This document shows positions 1-15,465 of a stretch of 64,000 nt of DNA, piece after piece. The notes under the pieces are model-generated. The model was not told the DNA's origin. It saw only the letters and a list, made by a program, of their open reading frames with translations, and did no database searches. The stretch comes from Gemmatimonas sp. (lineage in GTDB: Bacteria > Gemmatimonadota > Gemmatimonadetes > Gemmatimonadales > Gemmatimonadaceae), in assembly GCA_025361705.1 (NCBI GenBank), contig JANYJW010000025.1, positions 42,671 through 106,670 of the forward strand, given 5' to 3'. Both the position numbers and the translations under genes were made by a program. The first letter of the stretch is position 1. Every line of letters starts with the position of its first letter.

Positions 1-3260
<3,260 letters not shown>

Positions 3261-3263
3261 TGA

Positions 3264-7829
<4,566 letters not shown>

Positions 7830-7983
7830 GGGGTGTCCGGACCGTCTGGTGGACAGGCGAAAACCGCCCCGGCCCATCACGCGGCGATTTGCCGCGGGAC
7901 AGGATCAGGGCGTCGAACAGTTCAGTTGTACAGCAGGTTGGGGCGTGCGATCACGGGAGGTCGTTGGGGCTGAGGGTGGGAAC

Positions 7984-8012
7984 CCGGCGGCGCGGACAAC
8001 CCGCACCGCCGG
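7984..8012 (-). promoter_or_regulatory. stem-loop in the rplL-rpoB spacer
   Basis: About 13 nt downstream of the rplL stop the transcript can fold into a 12-13 bp GC-rich stem with one G-U pair and a loop of about 4 nt. No U-tract follows, so it is not a classic terminator. In E. coli the same spacer carries an attenuator and an RNase III processing site; a comparable role here is inference. Confidence 0.45.
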
Positions 8013-8024
8013 CAACCCCCGGCC

Positions 8025-8405
8025 TTACTTGACTTCGACGCTCGCGCCCTCAGCCTCGAGCTTGGCCTTCAGCGCGGCCGCCTCGTCCTTCGTGACACCG
8101 GCCTTCACGGCCTGCGGCGCGCCATCAACCAGGTCCTTGGCTTCCTTCAGCCCGAGCCCGGTGATTTCGCGGACAACCTTGATGACCTGGATCTTCTTGG
8201 CGCCGCAATTCATCAGCGTGACCGTGAACTCGGTCTGCTCTTCGACGACGGCGGCGGCCGGTGCGGCCGCACCGCCCGCGGCGACGGCGGCGATGGTGAC
8301 ATTGAACTTCGTCTTGAACGCATCAATGAGCTCGACCAGCTCGATGACCGACTTGTTGCCGATCGCGTCGAGGATCTCGTCGTTGCTCAGGGTCGTGGTA
8401 GCCAT
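8025..8405 (-). CDS. rplL: 50S ribosomal protein L7/L12
   Basis: Stalk protein of the large ribosomal subunit that recruits translation factors, 126 aa. The helical N-terminal dimerisation domain ([20 protein letters not shown]) is followed by an Ala/Gly-rich hinge near residues 40-55 and a C-terminal factor-binding domain ending [20 protein letters not shown] and then GASVEVK. Length and order match the family. It lies 46 nt downstream of rplJ, with which it forms the pentameric stalk complex. Confidence 0.98.
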   Translation of the reverse strand: MATTTLSNDEILDAIGNKSVIELVELIDAFKTKFNVTIAAVAAGGAAAPAAAVVEEQTEFTVTLMNCGAKKIQVIKVVREITGLGLKEAKDLVDGAPQAVKAGVTKDEAAALKAKLEAEGASVEVK

Positions 8406-8451
8406 GGTTTGAATCTCCGTGTAGTTCCCAGGAGTCCTGGGGCGTTGTTGA

Positions 8452-8961
8452 TCAGGCGGACGCCTGGGGAATCAGTTCGCTGTTGCCTTCGAGCTGCGCC
8501 TTTCGCGCGTCGAGCGACAGCGCGAACGTCATCAGGATGCTGTTGAGGTACCCGGCGAACATGCTCAGGGCCTCGTCGCGGGTCGGCATCGTGGCGAGCT
8601 TGCTGACCATCGCCTGGTCGACCACCGCCCCTTCATAAATGCCGCCCTTCACCGTGGGCCGCTGGTCGTTCGCCTTGGCGAAGTCGGCCAGCACCTTGGC
8701 CGCCGCAATGGCGTCCTTCGCCACCACCACGCCCGTCGGGCCCTTGATCGGCTGCCCCACCAGCCCGCACTCGTTCACCGCGCGGATGGCCAGCGAGTTC
8801 TTGATCACCACATACTCCACCCCGGCGCGCCGCAGGCGGCGCCGCAGGTCCGTCATCCGCTTCACGTTCAGCCCGGTGAAGTCGGTGTAGTACAGGGCGC
8901 TGGCGCCCTTGATCTTCTCGCTGAGCTCGGCGACGAGCTTTTCCTTGTCTGTGCGCTTCAT
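8452..8961 (-). CDS. rplJ: 50S ribosomal protein L10
   Basis: Base of the ribosomal stalk and binding platform for L7/L12 dimers, 169 aa. The N-terminal rRNA-binding domain begins [20 protein letters not shown] and contains [20 protein letters not shown]. The C-terminal helix near residues 135-160 binds L12. The start is only 6 nt after the rplA stop. There is therefore no room for the L10-binding leader used for autogenous control in enterobacteria, unless that site lies inside rplA or upstream of rplK. Confidence 0.97.
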   Translation of the reverse strand: MKRTDKEKLVAELSEKIKGASALYYTDFTGLNVKRMTDLRRRLRRAGVEYVVIKNSLAIRAVNECGLVGQPIKGPTGVVVAKDAIAAAKVLADFAKANDQRPTVKGGIYEGAVVDQAMVSKLATMPTRDEALSMFAGYLNSILMTFALSLDARKAQLEGNSELIPQASA

Positions 8962-8967
8962 GGCTCG

Positions 8968-9660
8968 TTACCGGTAGGGGGTGGTGTCGACCTTCACCCC
9001 GGGGCCCATCGTCGACGAGACCGAGACGTTCCGCACATAGACGCCCTTCGCGGCCGCCGGCTTGGAACGCATGATCTGGTCCATGAAGGCGGAGAAGTTC
9101 GTCGCGAGCGCGTCGGCCTCGAACGACACCTTGCCGATCTTGGCGTGCACATTGCCGCCCTTGTCGACCCGGAACTCGATCTTGCCGGCCTTGGTCTCCT
9201 TCACGGCCTGGCCCACGTTCATCGTCACGGTGCCCGCCTTGGGGTTCGGCATCAGCCCGCGGGGGCCGAGCACGCGCCCCAGCTGGCCCACCTGGCCCAT
9301 CTGGTCGGGCGTGGCAATCATGACGTCAAAGTCGGTCCAGCCTTCCTTGATCTTGGCGATGTACTCGGTGCCGACGAAATCGGCGCCCGCGGCCTCGGCT
9401 TCCTTCGCCTTGTCGCCGACGGCGATCACCAGCACGCGCACCGTCGCACCCGTTCCCGCCGGGAGGACCACGGTGCCGCGCACCACCTGATCGGCGTGGC
9501 GCGGATCGACGCCGAGGCGCACCACCACCTCCACCGTCTCATCGAACGTCGCGAACGCGCCGGTCTTTACCAGCGCGAGCGCCTGCGGAGCCGCGTACGC
9601 CGTGTCGACGTTCCGCTTGGTGGCCGCAGCGCGATACTTCTTGCCATGGAGGTGGTTCAT
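8968..9660 (-). CDS. rplA: 50S ribosomal protein L1
   Basis: Protein of the L1 stalk, involved in release of E-site tRNA, 230 aa. Family landmarks include [20 protein letters not shown] near residues 45-64 and [19 protein letters not shown] near residues 128-146. Its ATG overlaps the rplK stop by one base (TGATG), indicating translational coupling. Length is normal. In other bacteria L1 represses its own operon by binding an L1-like site in the mRNA; I did not identify such a site. Confidence 0.98.
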   Translation of the reverse strand: MNHLHGKKYRAAATKRNVDTAYAAPQALALVKTGAFATFDETVEVVVRLGVDPRHADQVVRGTVVLPAGTGATVRVLVIAVGDKAKEAEAAGADFVGTEYIAKIKEGWTDFDVMIATPDQMGQVGQLGRVLGPRGLMPNPKAGTVTMNVGQAVKETKAGKIEFRVDKGGNVHAKIGKVSFEADALATNFSAFMDQIMRSKPAAAKGVYVRNVSVSSTMGPGVKVDTTPYR

Positions 9661-10082
9661 CAGTCCTTTACCTCCACGCCCATCGAGCGCGCGGCGCCGG
9701 CGACCATCGCCATGGCCGACTCGATGGAGTCGCAGTTGAGGTCGGGCATCTTGAGCTCGGCAATCTTCTTGACCTGCGCCTTGCTGATGACCCCCACCTT
9801 GTTGCGATTGGGCTGACCTGACCCCTTGTCCAGTCCAAGCTCCTTCATGATGAGGATCGCCGCGGGCGGCGTCTTCAGAATGAAGGTGAAGGACTTGTCG
9901 GCGAAAATCGTGATCTCGACCGGGAGAATCGTGTCCTGGCCCTGCGTCCGAGCGTTAAACTCTTTGCAGAAACCCATGATGTTGATTCCCTGCGGGCCGA
10001 GCGCGGTGCCGACCGGCGGGGCCGGGTTCGCCTTGCCTGCAGGAATCTGCAGTTTGACGAAACCGACGACCTTTTTTGCCAT
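9660..10082 (-). CDS. rplK: 50S ribosomal protein L11
   Basis: GTPase-centre ribosomal protein, 140 aa, starting [21 protein letters not shown] longer in-frame start would add 17 atypical residues. The conserved [20 protein letters not shown] is near residues 19-38. The C-terminal rRNA-binding domain has [20 protein letters not shown] and ends in [13 protein letters not shown]. It is separated from nusG by 242 nt, an unusually long gap for this pair, containing a repeat and a hairpin. Confidence 0.98.
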   Translation of the reverse strand: MAKKVVGFVKLQIPAGKANPAPPVGTALGPQGINIMGFCKEFNARTQGQDTILPVEITIFADKSFTFILKTPPAAILIMKELGLDKGSGQPNRNKVGVISKAQVKKIAELKMPDLNCDSIESAMAMVAGAARSMGVEVKD

Positions 10083-10218
10083 GGTGCTCCTCTGACGTTC
10101 AGGCCGGGCGCCCATCGCCCAGCCGACTCCCACGGTGTGATTTGCGAGGTCGTGGTGGCCCTCGGTGCGTGAGTGCGGCAGCCGTCACACGCGGCACTCC
10201 AGAGATATCAGACGTCAG

Positions 10219-10306
10219 AATGCAGATGGCAGATCATCTGCCACCTGCCCACTGCCTTCTGCCATCTCTTCGGCGGCATTGCGGTCGAAGCGATTGAGGA
10301 ATCGCT
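10219..10306. repeat. degenerate GCAGATGGC repeat plus hairpin between nusG and rplK
   Basis: Variants of GCAGATGG and CTGCCATC are arranged head to head, with a near-perfect palindrome at 10227-10243 (TGGCAGAT, then C, then ATCTGCCA). A second stem at 10289-10306 (AGCGATT / AATCGCT) follows the nusG stop. The same word family recurs near 29850, 30665 and 56770. It could act as an attenuator or simply be an intergenic repeat; there is no U-tract. Confidence 0.6.
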
Positions 10307-10324
10307 CCGCCGTGGGCGCTCCGC

Positions 10325-10867
10325 CTAGTGCGCCCGCAACTGCAGGTAATCCAGCTCCACGGACGTCGGACGGCCGAACAGCGACACCGACACCCGCACC
10401 TTGCCCTTGTCGGGCATCACGTCTTCGACCACACCGTTGAAGTCCGTGAACGGACCGTCGGTGATGGCCACGGCCTGCCCGATGAGGAACGGGATCTCCT
10501 CCTTGGGTGCCACTTCCTCCGCTTCATCGGCGAGGCCGAGGAGGCGGCGGACTTCGTCGTCGCGCAATGGCGCCGGCTCGCGTTCCTTGCCGACGAACTT
10601 GATGACCCCCTGGAGACTGCCGATGGTGTGCAGCGCGTCCTCGTGCGCCTCCATCTCCACCAGCACGTAGCCGGGGTACACCTTGCGCTCGACCGTGACT
10701 TTCTTGCCCGCCTTGATCTCGACGACTTCTTCCGTCGGCACGAGCGCCTGCCGAATGGCACGCGCCTCGGGGGCCGCCGGATCCGCGTCAATCTTGCGCT
10801 GGATCAGCGACCGCACCTTGTTCTCGTGCCCAGACGTCGTCTGGACGGCGTAAAACCGATGCGACAC
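10325..10867 (-). CDS. nusG: transcription termination/antitermination protein NusG
   Basis: RNA polymerase-associated elongation factor, 180 aa, from a GTG start giving VSHRFYAVQTTSGHENKVRS. AGGAG lies 5 nt upstream and itself overlaps the secE stop. The NGN domain (residues about 1-115) includes KVYPGYVLVEMEAHEDALH. The C-terminal KOW domain has GQAVAITDGPFTDFNGVVED and ends in the usual VELDYLQLRAH. The order secE-nusG is conserved across bacteria. Confidence 0.97.
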   Translation of the reverse strand: MSHRFYAVQTTSGHENKVRSLIQRKIDADPAAPEARAIRQALVPTEEVVEIKAGKKVTVERKVYPGYVLVEMEAHEDALHTIGSLQGVIKFVGKEREPAPLRDDEVRRLLGLADEAEEVAPKEEIPFLIGQAVAITDGPFTDFNGVVEDVMPDKGKVRVSVSLFGRPTSVELDYLQLRAH

Positions 10868-10875
10868 GAAGGCTC

Positions 10876-11097
10876 CTAGAACGCCGAGGGGAGGCGCACC
10901 AGCAACTGCTGGAGCACCACGTCCATCAGCGCAATCACGCCCCCGATGAACAACGAGAGCAACACGACGCCAACGGAAAGCTGCCGCACCTGGGGCACGT
11001 CGGGCCACGTCACCCGCTTCATCTCGGCCATCACGTCATGATAGAACGTGACGACCTTCTGCACCGGGCCCTGTGGCACCACCTCGACGACGGCCAT
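10876..11097 (-). CDS. secE: preprotein translocase subunit SecE
   Basis: Small membrane subunit of the Sec translocon, 73 aa. The amphipathic segment contains the hallmark EMKRVTWPDVPQVRQLSVGV, followed by one transmembrane helix (VVLLSLFIGGVIALMDVVLQ). I chose the ATG for MAVVEVVPQGPVQ, one base after the rpmG stop; the longer reading frame upstream is rpmG seen out of frame. It is the single-helix form found in most non-enteric bacteria. Confidence 0.96.
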   Translation of the reverse strand: MAVVEVVPQGPVQKVVTFYHDVMAEMKRVTWPDVPQVRQLSVGVVLLSLFIGGVIALMDVVLQQLLVRLPSAF

Positions 11098-11098
11098 G

Positions 11099-11251
11099 CT
11101 ACTTCGTCTCCTTGTGGACCACGTGCTTGTTGCAGCGCGGGCAATACTTCTTCCACTCGACCCGCTCGGGATGCAGGCGCTTGTTCTTGGTGGTGAAGTA
11201 GTTGCGATTCTTGCAATCACTGCACGCGAGAATGATCTTGTCGCGGGGCAT
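11099..11251 (-). CDS. rpmG: 50S ribosomal protein L33
   Basis: Small ribosomal protein of 50 aa, beginning [20 protein letters not shown] and ending [10 protein letters not shown]. Two Cys pairs (CSDC at 10-13 and CPRC near 37-40) form the zinc-binding version of L33. It sits directly upstream of secE, a common arrangement. In the usual cluster tuf would lie just upstream; here a repeat and tRNA genes lie there instead. Confidence 0.95.
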   Translation of the reverse strand: MPRDKIILACSDCKNRNYFTTKNKRLHPERVEWKKYCPRCNKHVVHKETK

Positions 11252-11337
11252 GTCTGGTACCTCTTGGGTCCTGCTGAGATTGGCGGTTCACGGTTGACCG
11301 CCCCCGTAGCACGATCGTGCTATGCACTCGCACAGTA

Positions 11338-11390
11338 CTGCCCCTGCCCCTGCCCCTGCACCTGCCCCTGCCCCTGCACCTGCCCCTGCA
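11338..11390. repeat. tandem CCCCTG/CACCTG hexamer array
   Basis: Eight hexamers run from 11341 to 11388: six CCCCTG plus CACCTG at the fourth and seventh positions. It abuts the 3' end of tRNA-Thr(GGT), in the place where tuf usually lies. The recurring CACCTG gives a partial 18-bp periodicity. Confidence 0.9.
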
Positions 11391-11391
11391 G

Positions 11392-11464
11392 AGCTCACGA
11401 CCAGAATCGAACTGGTGACCTCTTCATTACCAATGAAGTGCTCTGCCGACTGAGCTACGTGAGC
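11392..11464 (-). tRNA. tRNA-Thr (GGT)
   Basis: A 73-nt cloverleaf. The acceptor arms are GCTCACG and CGTGAGC, and the anticodon stem-loop CTTCA-TTGGTAA-TGAAG exposes GGT. The T-loop is TTCGATT. The discriminator is T and no CCA is encoded. It is the last of four tRNAs in the same order as E. coli thrU-tyrU-glyT-thrT. Confidence 0.96.
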
Positions 11465-11498
11465 AACATCCAGCAGTCCATCGTCTATCGCCTACAAG

Positions 11499-11571
11499 AG
11501 CGGGAGACGGGGCTCGAACCCGCGACATCAAGCTTGGAAGGCTTGCGCTCTACCAGCTGAGCTACTCCCGC
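11499..11571 (-). tRNA. tRNA-Gly (TCC)
   Basis: A 73-nt cloverleaf with acceptor arms GCGGGAG and CTCCCGC. The anticodon arm CAAGC-CTTCCAA-GCTTG exposes TCC. The T-arm is GCGGG-TTCGAGC-CCCGT. CCA is not encoded. Confidence 0.96.
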
Positions 11572-11646
11572 GAGTCCTCCGACGTTCCCTCACGGCCCAT
11601 CCGGCGCCGCCTCCTGCCGATCCCTCGCCTCACTGCGATTGCCCAG

Positions 11647-11729
11647 TGGTGGGGGAAGGATTCGAACCTTCGAAGGCGTACGCCGGCAGATTTACAGTCT
11701 GCTCCCGTTGGCCACTTGGGTACCCCACC
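11647..11729 (-). tRNA. tRNA-Tyr (GTA)
   Basis: An 83-nt class II tRNA with a long variable arm. The acceptor arms are GGTGGGG and CCCCACC with discriminator A. The anticodon arm CAGA-CTGTAAA-TCTG exposes GTA. The T-arm is AAGG-TTCGAAT-CCTT. CCA is not encoded. Confidence 0.96.
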
Positions 11730-11771
11730 AATTTGTTCCCCCGCACTCGTACCCATCGCCAACACCAACAG

Positions 11772-11844
11772 AGCTGACGGCGAGAGTCGAACTCGCAACC
11801 GCTTGATTACAAATCAAGTGCTCTGCCAGTTGAGCTACGTCAGC
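11772..11844 (-). tRNA. tRNA-Thr (TGT)
   Basis: A 73-nt cloverleaf with acceptor arms GCTGACG and CGTCAGC. The anticodon arm CTTGA-TTTGTAA-TCAAG exposes TGT. The discriminator is T and CCA is not encoded. It is the promoter-proximal gene of the cluster. Confidence 0.96.
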
Positions 11845-11870
11845 GACTGGCTCGTTTGCGCAAGACTCTT

Positions 11871-11899
11871 ACAATACTCACCTCGCGCACAGGTGTCAA
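11871..11899 (-). promoter_or_regulatory. sigma70-type promoter of the tRNA/ribosomal superoperon
   Basis: On the minus strand, TTGACA (11899-11894), a 17-nt spacer and TATTGT (11876-11871) match the housekeeping consensus closely. They lie 27 nt upstream of the tRNA-Thr(TGT) 5' end. Transcription would start near 11864 and read through the tRNAs towards rpmG-secE-nusG. Confidence 0.8.
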
Positions 11900-11939
11900 G
11901 CCGTTGCAATTGTTGGCGTTAGGGCGGCTCCGACGACCA

Positions 11940-13352
11940 TCACCGCTCGGTCTTCCAGCGAGCGCCCTGTGCGGTGTCTTCCACAACTATCCCCTTTTCT
12001 TCCAATGCTTTGCGGATCTGGTCGGCCGCGGCAAAGTCGCGCCGCCCACGCGCCGCCTTGCGCGCCTCGAGCTGCTGCTCCACCCAGGCCGCGACCGATG
12101 CATCAACGCCCTCCCGCTCGGGCACAATGTCGAGCACGGCGTCGGCCCGCCCAAACGCCTCGCGCGCCGCAATCAGCGACCCGGGATCACTGCCGCGCTT
12201 GTCGAGCTCGGCGTTGGCCTGATTGATGAACACGAACAACGCCGCCTGTGCGCGCGGCGCGTTGAGGTCGTCGTGCAGTGCCGCGTCGAACTCGGCTCGG
12301 AATGTCTCAGCTGCCACAGCCAGCGCAGGCGTGCCGCCAGGCGCCGCAGCCAAGCGATCGGCAAAATCCCCCACGCGCCGCACCGCCTCGATGCTTGCCT
12401 CGAGCGCTGGGCCCGACAGGTTGAGCTGCTTGCGGTAGTGTGTCGAGAACATCAGGTGCCGCACCGCGGCCGCACTCACCTGCTGGGCGCGCAGGTCCTG
12501 CACCGACGCCACGTTCCCCACCCGCTTGGCCATCTTGGCGCCGTCCGTGAGCAGGAACTCCCCATGGCACCAGAAGCGCGCAAACGGCTTGCCCGTGGCC
12601 GCTTCGCTCTGCGCGATCTCGTCCTCGTGGTGCGGGAACACGAGATCGACCCCGCCGGTGTGAATGTCCATCGTCTCGCCCAGCAGGCTCATGGACATCG
12701 CCGAGCACTCGAGGTGCCAGCCCGGGCGCCCGCGTCCCCAGGGCGAGTCCCACGCCGCGCCGCACGCTTCGTCATTGGGCGTAGCGGCTTTCCAGAGCGC
12801 AAAATCCTGCGCGTTTTCCTTGGCGTAATCGTCCTGCGCCACGCGCGCGCCGGTCTTGAGCTCACGGGTATCGAGGCGCGACAGCCGCCCGTAGCCGGGG
12901 AACTTGTCGATGGCGAAATACACCGTCTTGTCCTCGGCCTGATACGCAACGCCCTTCTGCTCGAGGCGCCGCACGAGGTCCACCATCTCGACGATGAAGT
13001 CGGTGGCGCGCGGATAGTGTTCCGCCGGCTCGATGCGCAGGTAGTCGCGGTCGGCGAGAAAGGTGCCCACGACCGGCTCCGTGACCTCGCGGATGGACTT
13101 TCCCTGCTCCGTGGCGCGCTTGATGATCTTGTCGTCGACGTCCGTCAGGTTCATCACCTGGCGCACCTTGAACCCGGCCAGCTTGAGCGCACGGCGCAGC
13201 AGGTCGCCGAAGAGAAAGGTGCGGAAGTTTCCGAGGTGCGCGGGATTGTACACGGTGGGACCGCACGCATACAGACGCACCGTCTCGCCGTCGGCCGGAA
13301 CGAACGGCTCGACGGCGCGTGTCATCGAATTGTAGAGGCGGAACTCGGGCAT
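11940..13352 (-). CDS. cysS: cysteinyl-tRNA synthetase
   Basis: Class I aminoacyl-tRNA synthetase that charges tRNA-Cys, 470 aa. The Rossmann domain begins MPEFRLYNSMTRAVEPFVPA. The HIGH-type motif reads HLGN (39-42). Zinc ligands fit C30, C216 and H241. The KMSKS-type loop reads KMAKR at 273-277, so its central Ser is Ala. The C-terminal DALR-like helical domain is present. It ends about 40 nt before the tRNA promoter; no tRNA-Cys is nearby. The changed motif residues are tolerated in some homologues, so I expect an active enzyme. Confidence 0.96.
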   Translation of the reverse strand: MPEFRLYNSMTRAVEPFVPADGETVRLYACGPTVYNPAHLGNFRTFLFGDLLRRALKLAGFKVRQVMNLTDVDDKIIKRATEQGKSIREVTEPVVGTFLADRDYLRIEPAEHYPRATDFIVEMVDLVRRLEQKGVAYQAEDKTVYFAIDKFPGYGRLSRLDTRELKTGARVAQDDYAKENAQDFALWKAATPNDEACGAAWDSPWGRGRPGWHLECSAMSMSLLGETMDIHTGGVDLVFPHHEDEIAQSEAATGKPFARFWCHGEFLLTDGAKMAKRVGNVASVQDLRAQQVSAAAVRHLMFSTHYRKQLNLSGPALEASIEAVRRVGDFADRLAAAPGGTPALAVAAETFRAEFDAALHDDLNAPRAQAALFVFINQANAELDKRGSDPGSLIAAREAFGRADAVLDIVPEREGVDASVAAWVEQQLEARKAARGRRDFAAADQIRKALEEKGIVVEDTAQGARWKTER

Positions 13353-13361
13353 GCCTGCAAG

Positions 13362-14273
13362 TTAGCCGTGCGCCGGGGGTACCGTCCACCGTCCGGGCGG
13401 TTCGGTGACGACGCGCGAGCGGAGGACGCTGATCCCTTCGGCGCGACAGAGCGCGAGCACTTCCTCGGCCGAACGGTCGGCGAGCGGCACGCGCACGGCG
13501 CCGTCGCGCCGGCAGGAGGCCTCCACGTATCGGCGCAGGAGGGCTGCGGCCGCACGGGGCGCACCCACCGCCAGCTCGAGCGCGTTGCGGGGCGCGGCCG
13601 CACGGGGGTCGACCCACGCCACAAGGCGCCCACCGCGCAGCAGGGCCGCCCGGTGCGCGACGCCGGCGAGCACGCCCAGGTCGGCCGCGCCCAACAGCAC
13701 GGCCACGCCGCTGGCCGCCACCACGTGCAGGACCCGCCGCAGGTCGCGCCGCGCCGCCGGGTCGAGGCCGTCGAGCGGCCCGTCGAGCGCGAGCAGCGCC
13801 GGCCCGCCCTGCATCGCCGCGGTCAATGCCACCGCACGGCGGTCGGCGAGCGGAAGTGCCCCCACGCGCATGTCGAGGCAGTGCGCCAGCCCGAGCCGCG
13901 CGGGCCACGCGTCCTCGGCGACGATGCGGCGCGCGCCGCGCAGTGCGCGCTGGACACCGGCAAAGCGGAGCGATTCGCGCACGGTGAGAGACGCGTGCAG
14001 GGCGGCGTGCGACGGGACGAAGGCCGCGAAGCGCGGTGGGCACTCGGCACCGCCGCGCCACCGCACGGCGCCCGAGTCGGGCCGCAGCATGGCGGACGCC
14101 ACGCGCAGCAGCGTGCTCTTGCCGCTCCCCGGCGCGCCGGCGATGCCCACGATCTCGCCCTCCGCCACGGCCCCGGTGACTCCGTCGAGCGCGACGGTGC
14201 GTTCGCGGGCGCCGTAGAGGCCGGCGTTGTACGCCTTGCGGACATCGTGGAACGACAGCACGGGATCGAGCAC
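13362..14273 (-). CDS. ABC-type ATPase domain protein with degenerate catalytic motifs
   Basis: A 303-aa stand-alone nucleotide-binding domain from a GTG start (VLDPVLSFHDVRKAYN). Walker A is intact (GAPGSGKS, residues 46-53). Other motifs deviate: the Q-loop position reads VPSHAA, the signature reads LPLADRR rather than LSGGQ, the Walker B Glu is Gly (LLALDGP), and no H-loop His is visible (LLGAADL). The protein may bind ATP but should hydrolyse it poorly. No permease is adjacent. It ends about 10 bp before the cysS start and is followed upstream by the AI-2E-type gene 109 bp away. Function unknown; a regulatory or scaffolding role is inference. Confidence 0.8.
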   Translation of the reverse strand: MLDPVLSFHDVRKAYNAGLYGARERTVALDGVTGAVAEGEIVGIAGAPGSGKSTLLRVASAMLRPDSGAVRWRGGAECPPRFAAFVPSHAALHASLTVRESLRFAGVQRALRGARRIVAEDAWPARLGLAHCLDMRVGALPLADRRAVALTAAMQGGPALLALDGPLDGLDPAARRDLRRVLHVVAASGVAVLLGAADLGVLAGVAHRAALLRGGRLVAWVDPRAAAPRNALELAVGAPRAAAALLRRYVEASCRRDGAVRVPLADRSAEEVLALCRAEGISVLRSRVVTEPPGRWTVPPAHG

Positions 14274-14382
14274 GGGCGCACTCCGTCGGGAAGTGCGCCG
14301 AGTGTGCCTGCTCAGCCGGGCCGGCGTGTCACCGTTTGCGTGCGCGTGGTGCCGAAAGTGCGCAGGTGGGGCGGCGGAGGTC

Positions 14383-15465
14383 TCAGGCCGGTTCCGGCGT
14401 CGCCGGTTCGGTCGGTGCGACGTCGCCATAGCGGCGCTCGACGAGCAGGACGCGCACGACGACGAGCAGCACGGAGAGCCCGGGCACCGCGACGAGCAGG
14501 CCCATGGGGCCCAGCAGGCGGCCGCAGATGAGCACACTCATGATGGTGAGCACGGGCGGCAGGCTCGCGTGCTTTTCCATGATGAGCGGATTCACGAGGT
14601 TGTTCTCGACGAAGTGGATGACGAACCCGAACGCCACCACGAGGAGCGCGAGCACCCAGTTGCCGTCGGCGAGCACGAAGAGGGCGGGGAGCAGCGACGA
14701 CACGAGGGTGCCGAAGAACGGCACCAGCGCGACGATGCCGGTGAAGATGCCGAACGTGAGCCAGTACGGAACGCCCAGCGCCCAGAGCCCGATGGCGGTG
14801 AGCCCGCCGAGCACGAACATCGCGAGCAGCTGCGCAAAGGTCCACGCGCGCAAGGCCAGCGTAGCGCCGTGGATGACATCGCGCGCCGCGTCGCGATGCC
14901 GCGGCGGGACGAGCGACATCAGCAGGCTGAGGTAGGTGTCGGGACGCAGCGCGAGGTAGAGCGCCATCACGAGCACCGACACGAGGTTGATGAAGCCGTG
15001 CAGAATGCTGAAGACGCGCGGCACGACCTCGCCGGCGAAGGACTGCACTTCCTCGAGCGCAAGCTGCACCAGCCGGTGCTCGCCCGGATGCACGATGCCG
15101 CTGCCGCCGGGGATGGTGCCGATGAGCGCCTCGAGCTGCGACTCCCATGCGGGCACATAGCGGGGCAGGACACTGAGCAGTTCGCGCGTTTGCGCCACGA
15201 CGGGGCCGACCAGCAGGGTGCTGATGCCGGCCACGGCGACGATCGTGCCAATGATCGCCGCCGCAAACGCGGCGGCCCGCGGCAGCCGCGTGCGCGCCAT
15301 GAGGAAGTCGGTGGTGGCGCCGAGGTAGACCGCGAGCAGGATGGCGAGGAAGAACAGGAGCAGCAGATCGGCCACGCGCCCCGCCATCCACACGAGGAGC
15401 GCCGCCGCCGCAACGGCGGCGAGCGCTGGACCGAACGAGAGGCGTGGCGTGTCGCTGCCGGTCAA
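14383..15465 (-). CDS. AI-2E family (PerM-like) transporter
   Basis: A polytopic inner-membrane protein of 360 aa in the AI-2E/PerM family. N-terminal hydrophobic segments (residues about 12-80) are followed by a soluble middle region and a C-terminal set of helices with the family feature VPYWLTFGIFTGIVALVPFF and ENNLVNPLIMEKHASLPPVL. The start is a TTG immediately after the pspA stop. Members export diverse small molecules or ions; the substrate cannot be read from sequence. Its place behind pspA suggests an envelope-stress link. Confidence 0.9.
   Translation of the reverse strand: MTGSDTPRLSFGPALAAVAAAALLVWMAGRVADLLLLFFLAILLAVYLGATTDFLMARTRLPRAAAFAAAIIGTIVAVAGISTLLVGPVVAQTRELLSVLPRYVPAWESQLEALIGTIPGGSGIVHPGEHRLVQLALEEVQSFAGEVVPRVFSILHGFINLVSVLVMALYLALRPDTYLSLLMSLVPPRHRDAARDVIHGATLALRAWTFAQLLAMFVLGGLTAIGLWALGVPYWLTFGIFTGIVALVPFFGTLVSSLLPALFVLADGNWVLALLVVAFGFVIHFVENNLVNPLIMEKHASLPPVLTIMSVLICGRLLGPMGLLVAVPGLSVLLVVVRVLLVERRYGDVAPTEPATPEPA

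Noticed and set aside
8962..8967. L10 autoregulatory leader before rplJ
   Set aside because: Only 6 nt separate rplA and rplJ, too short for the leader structure.
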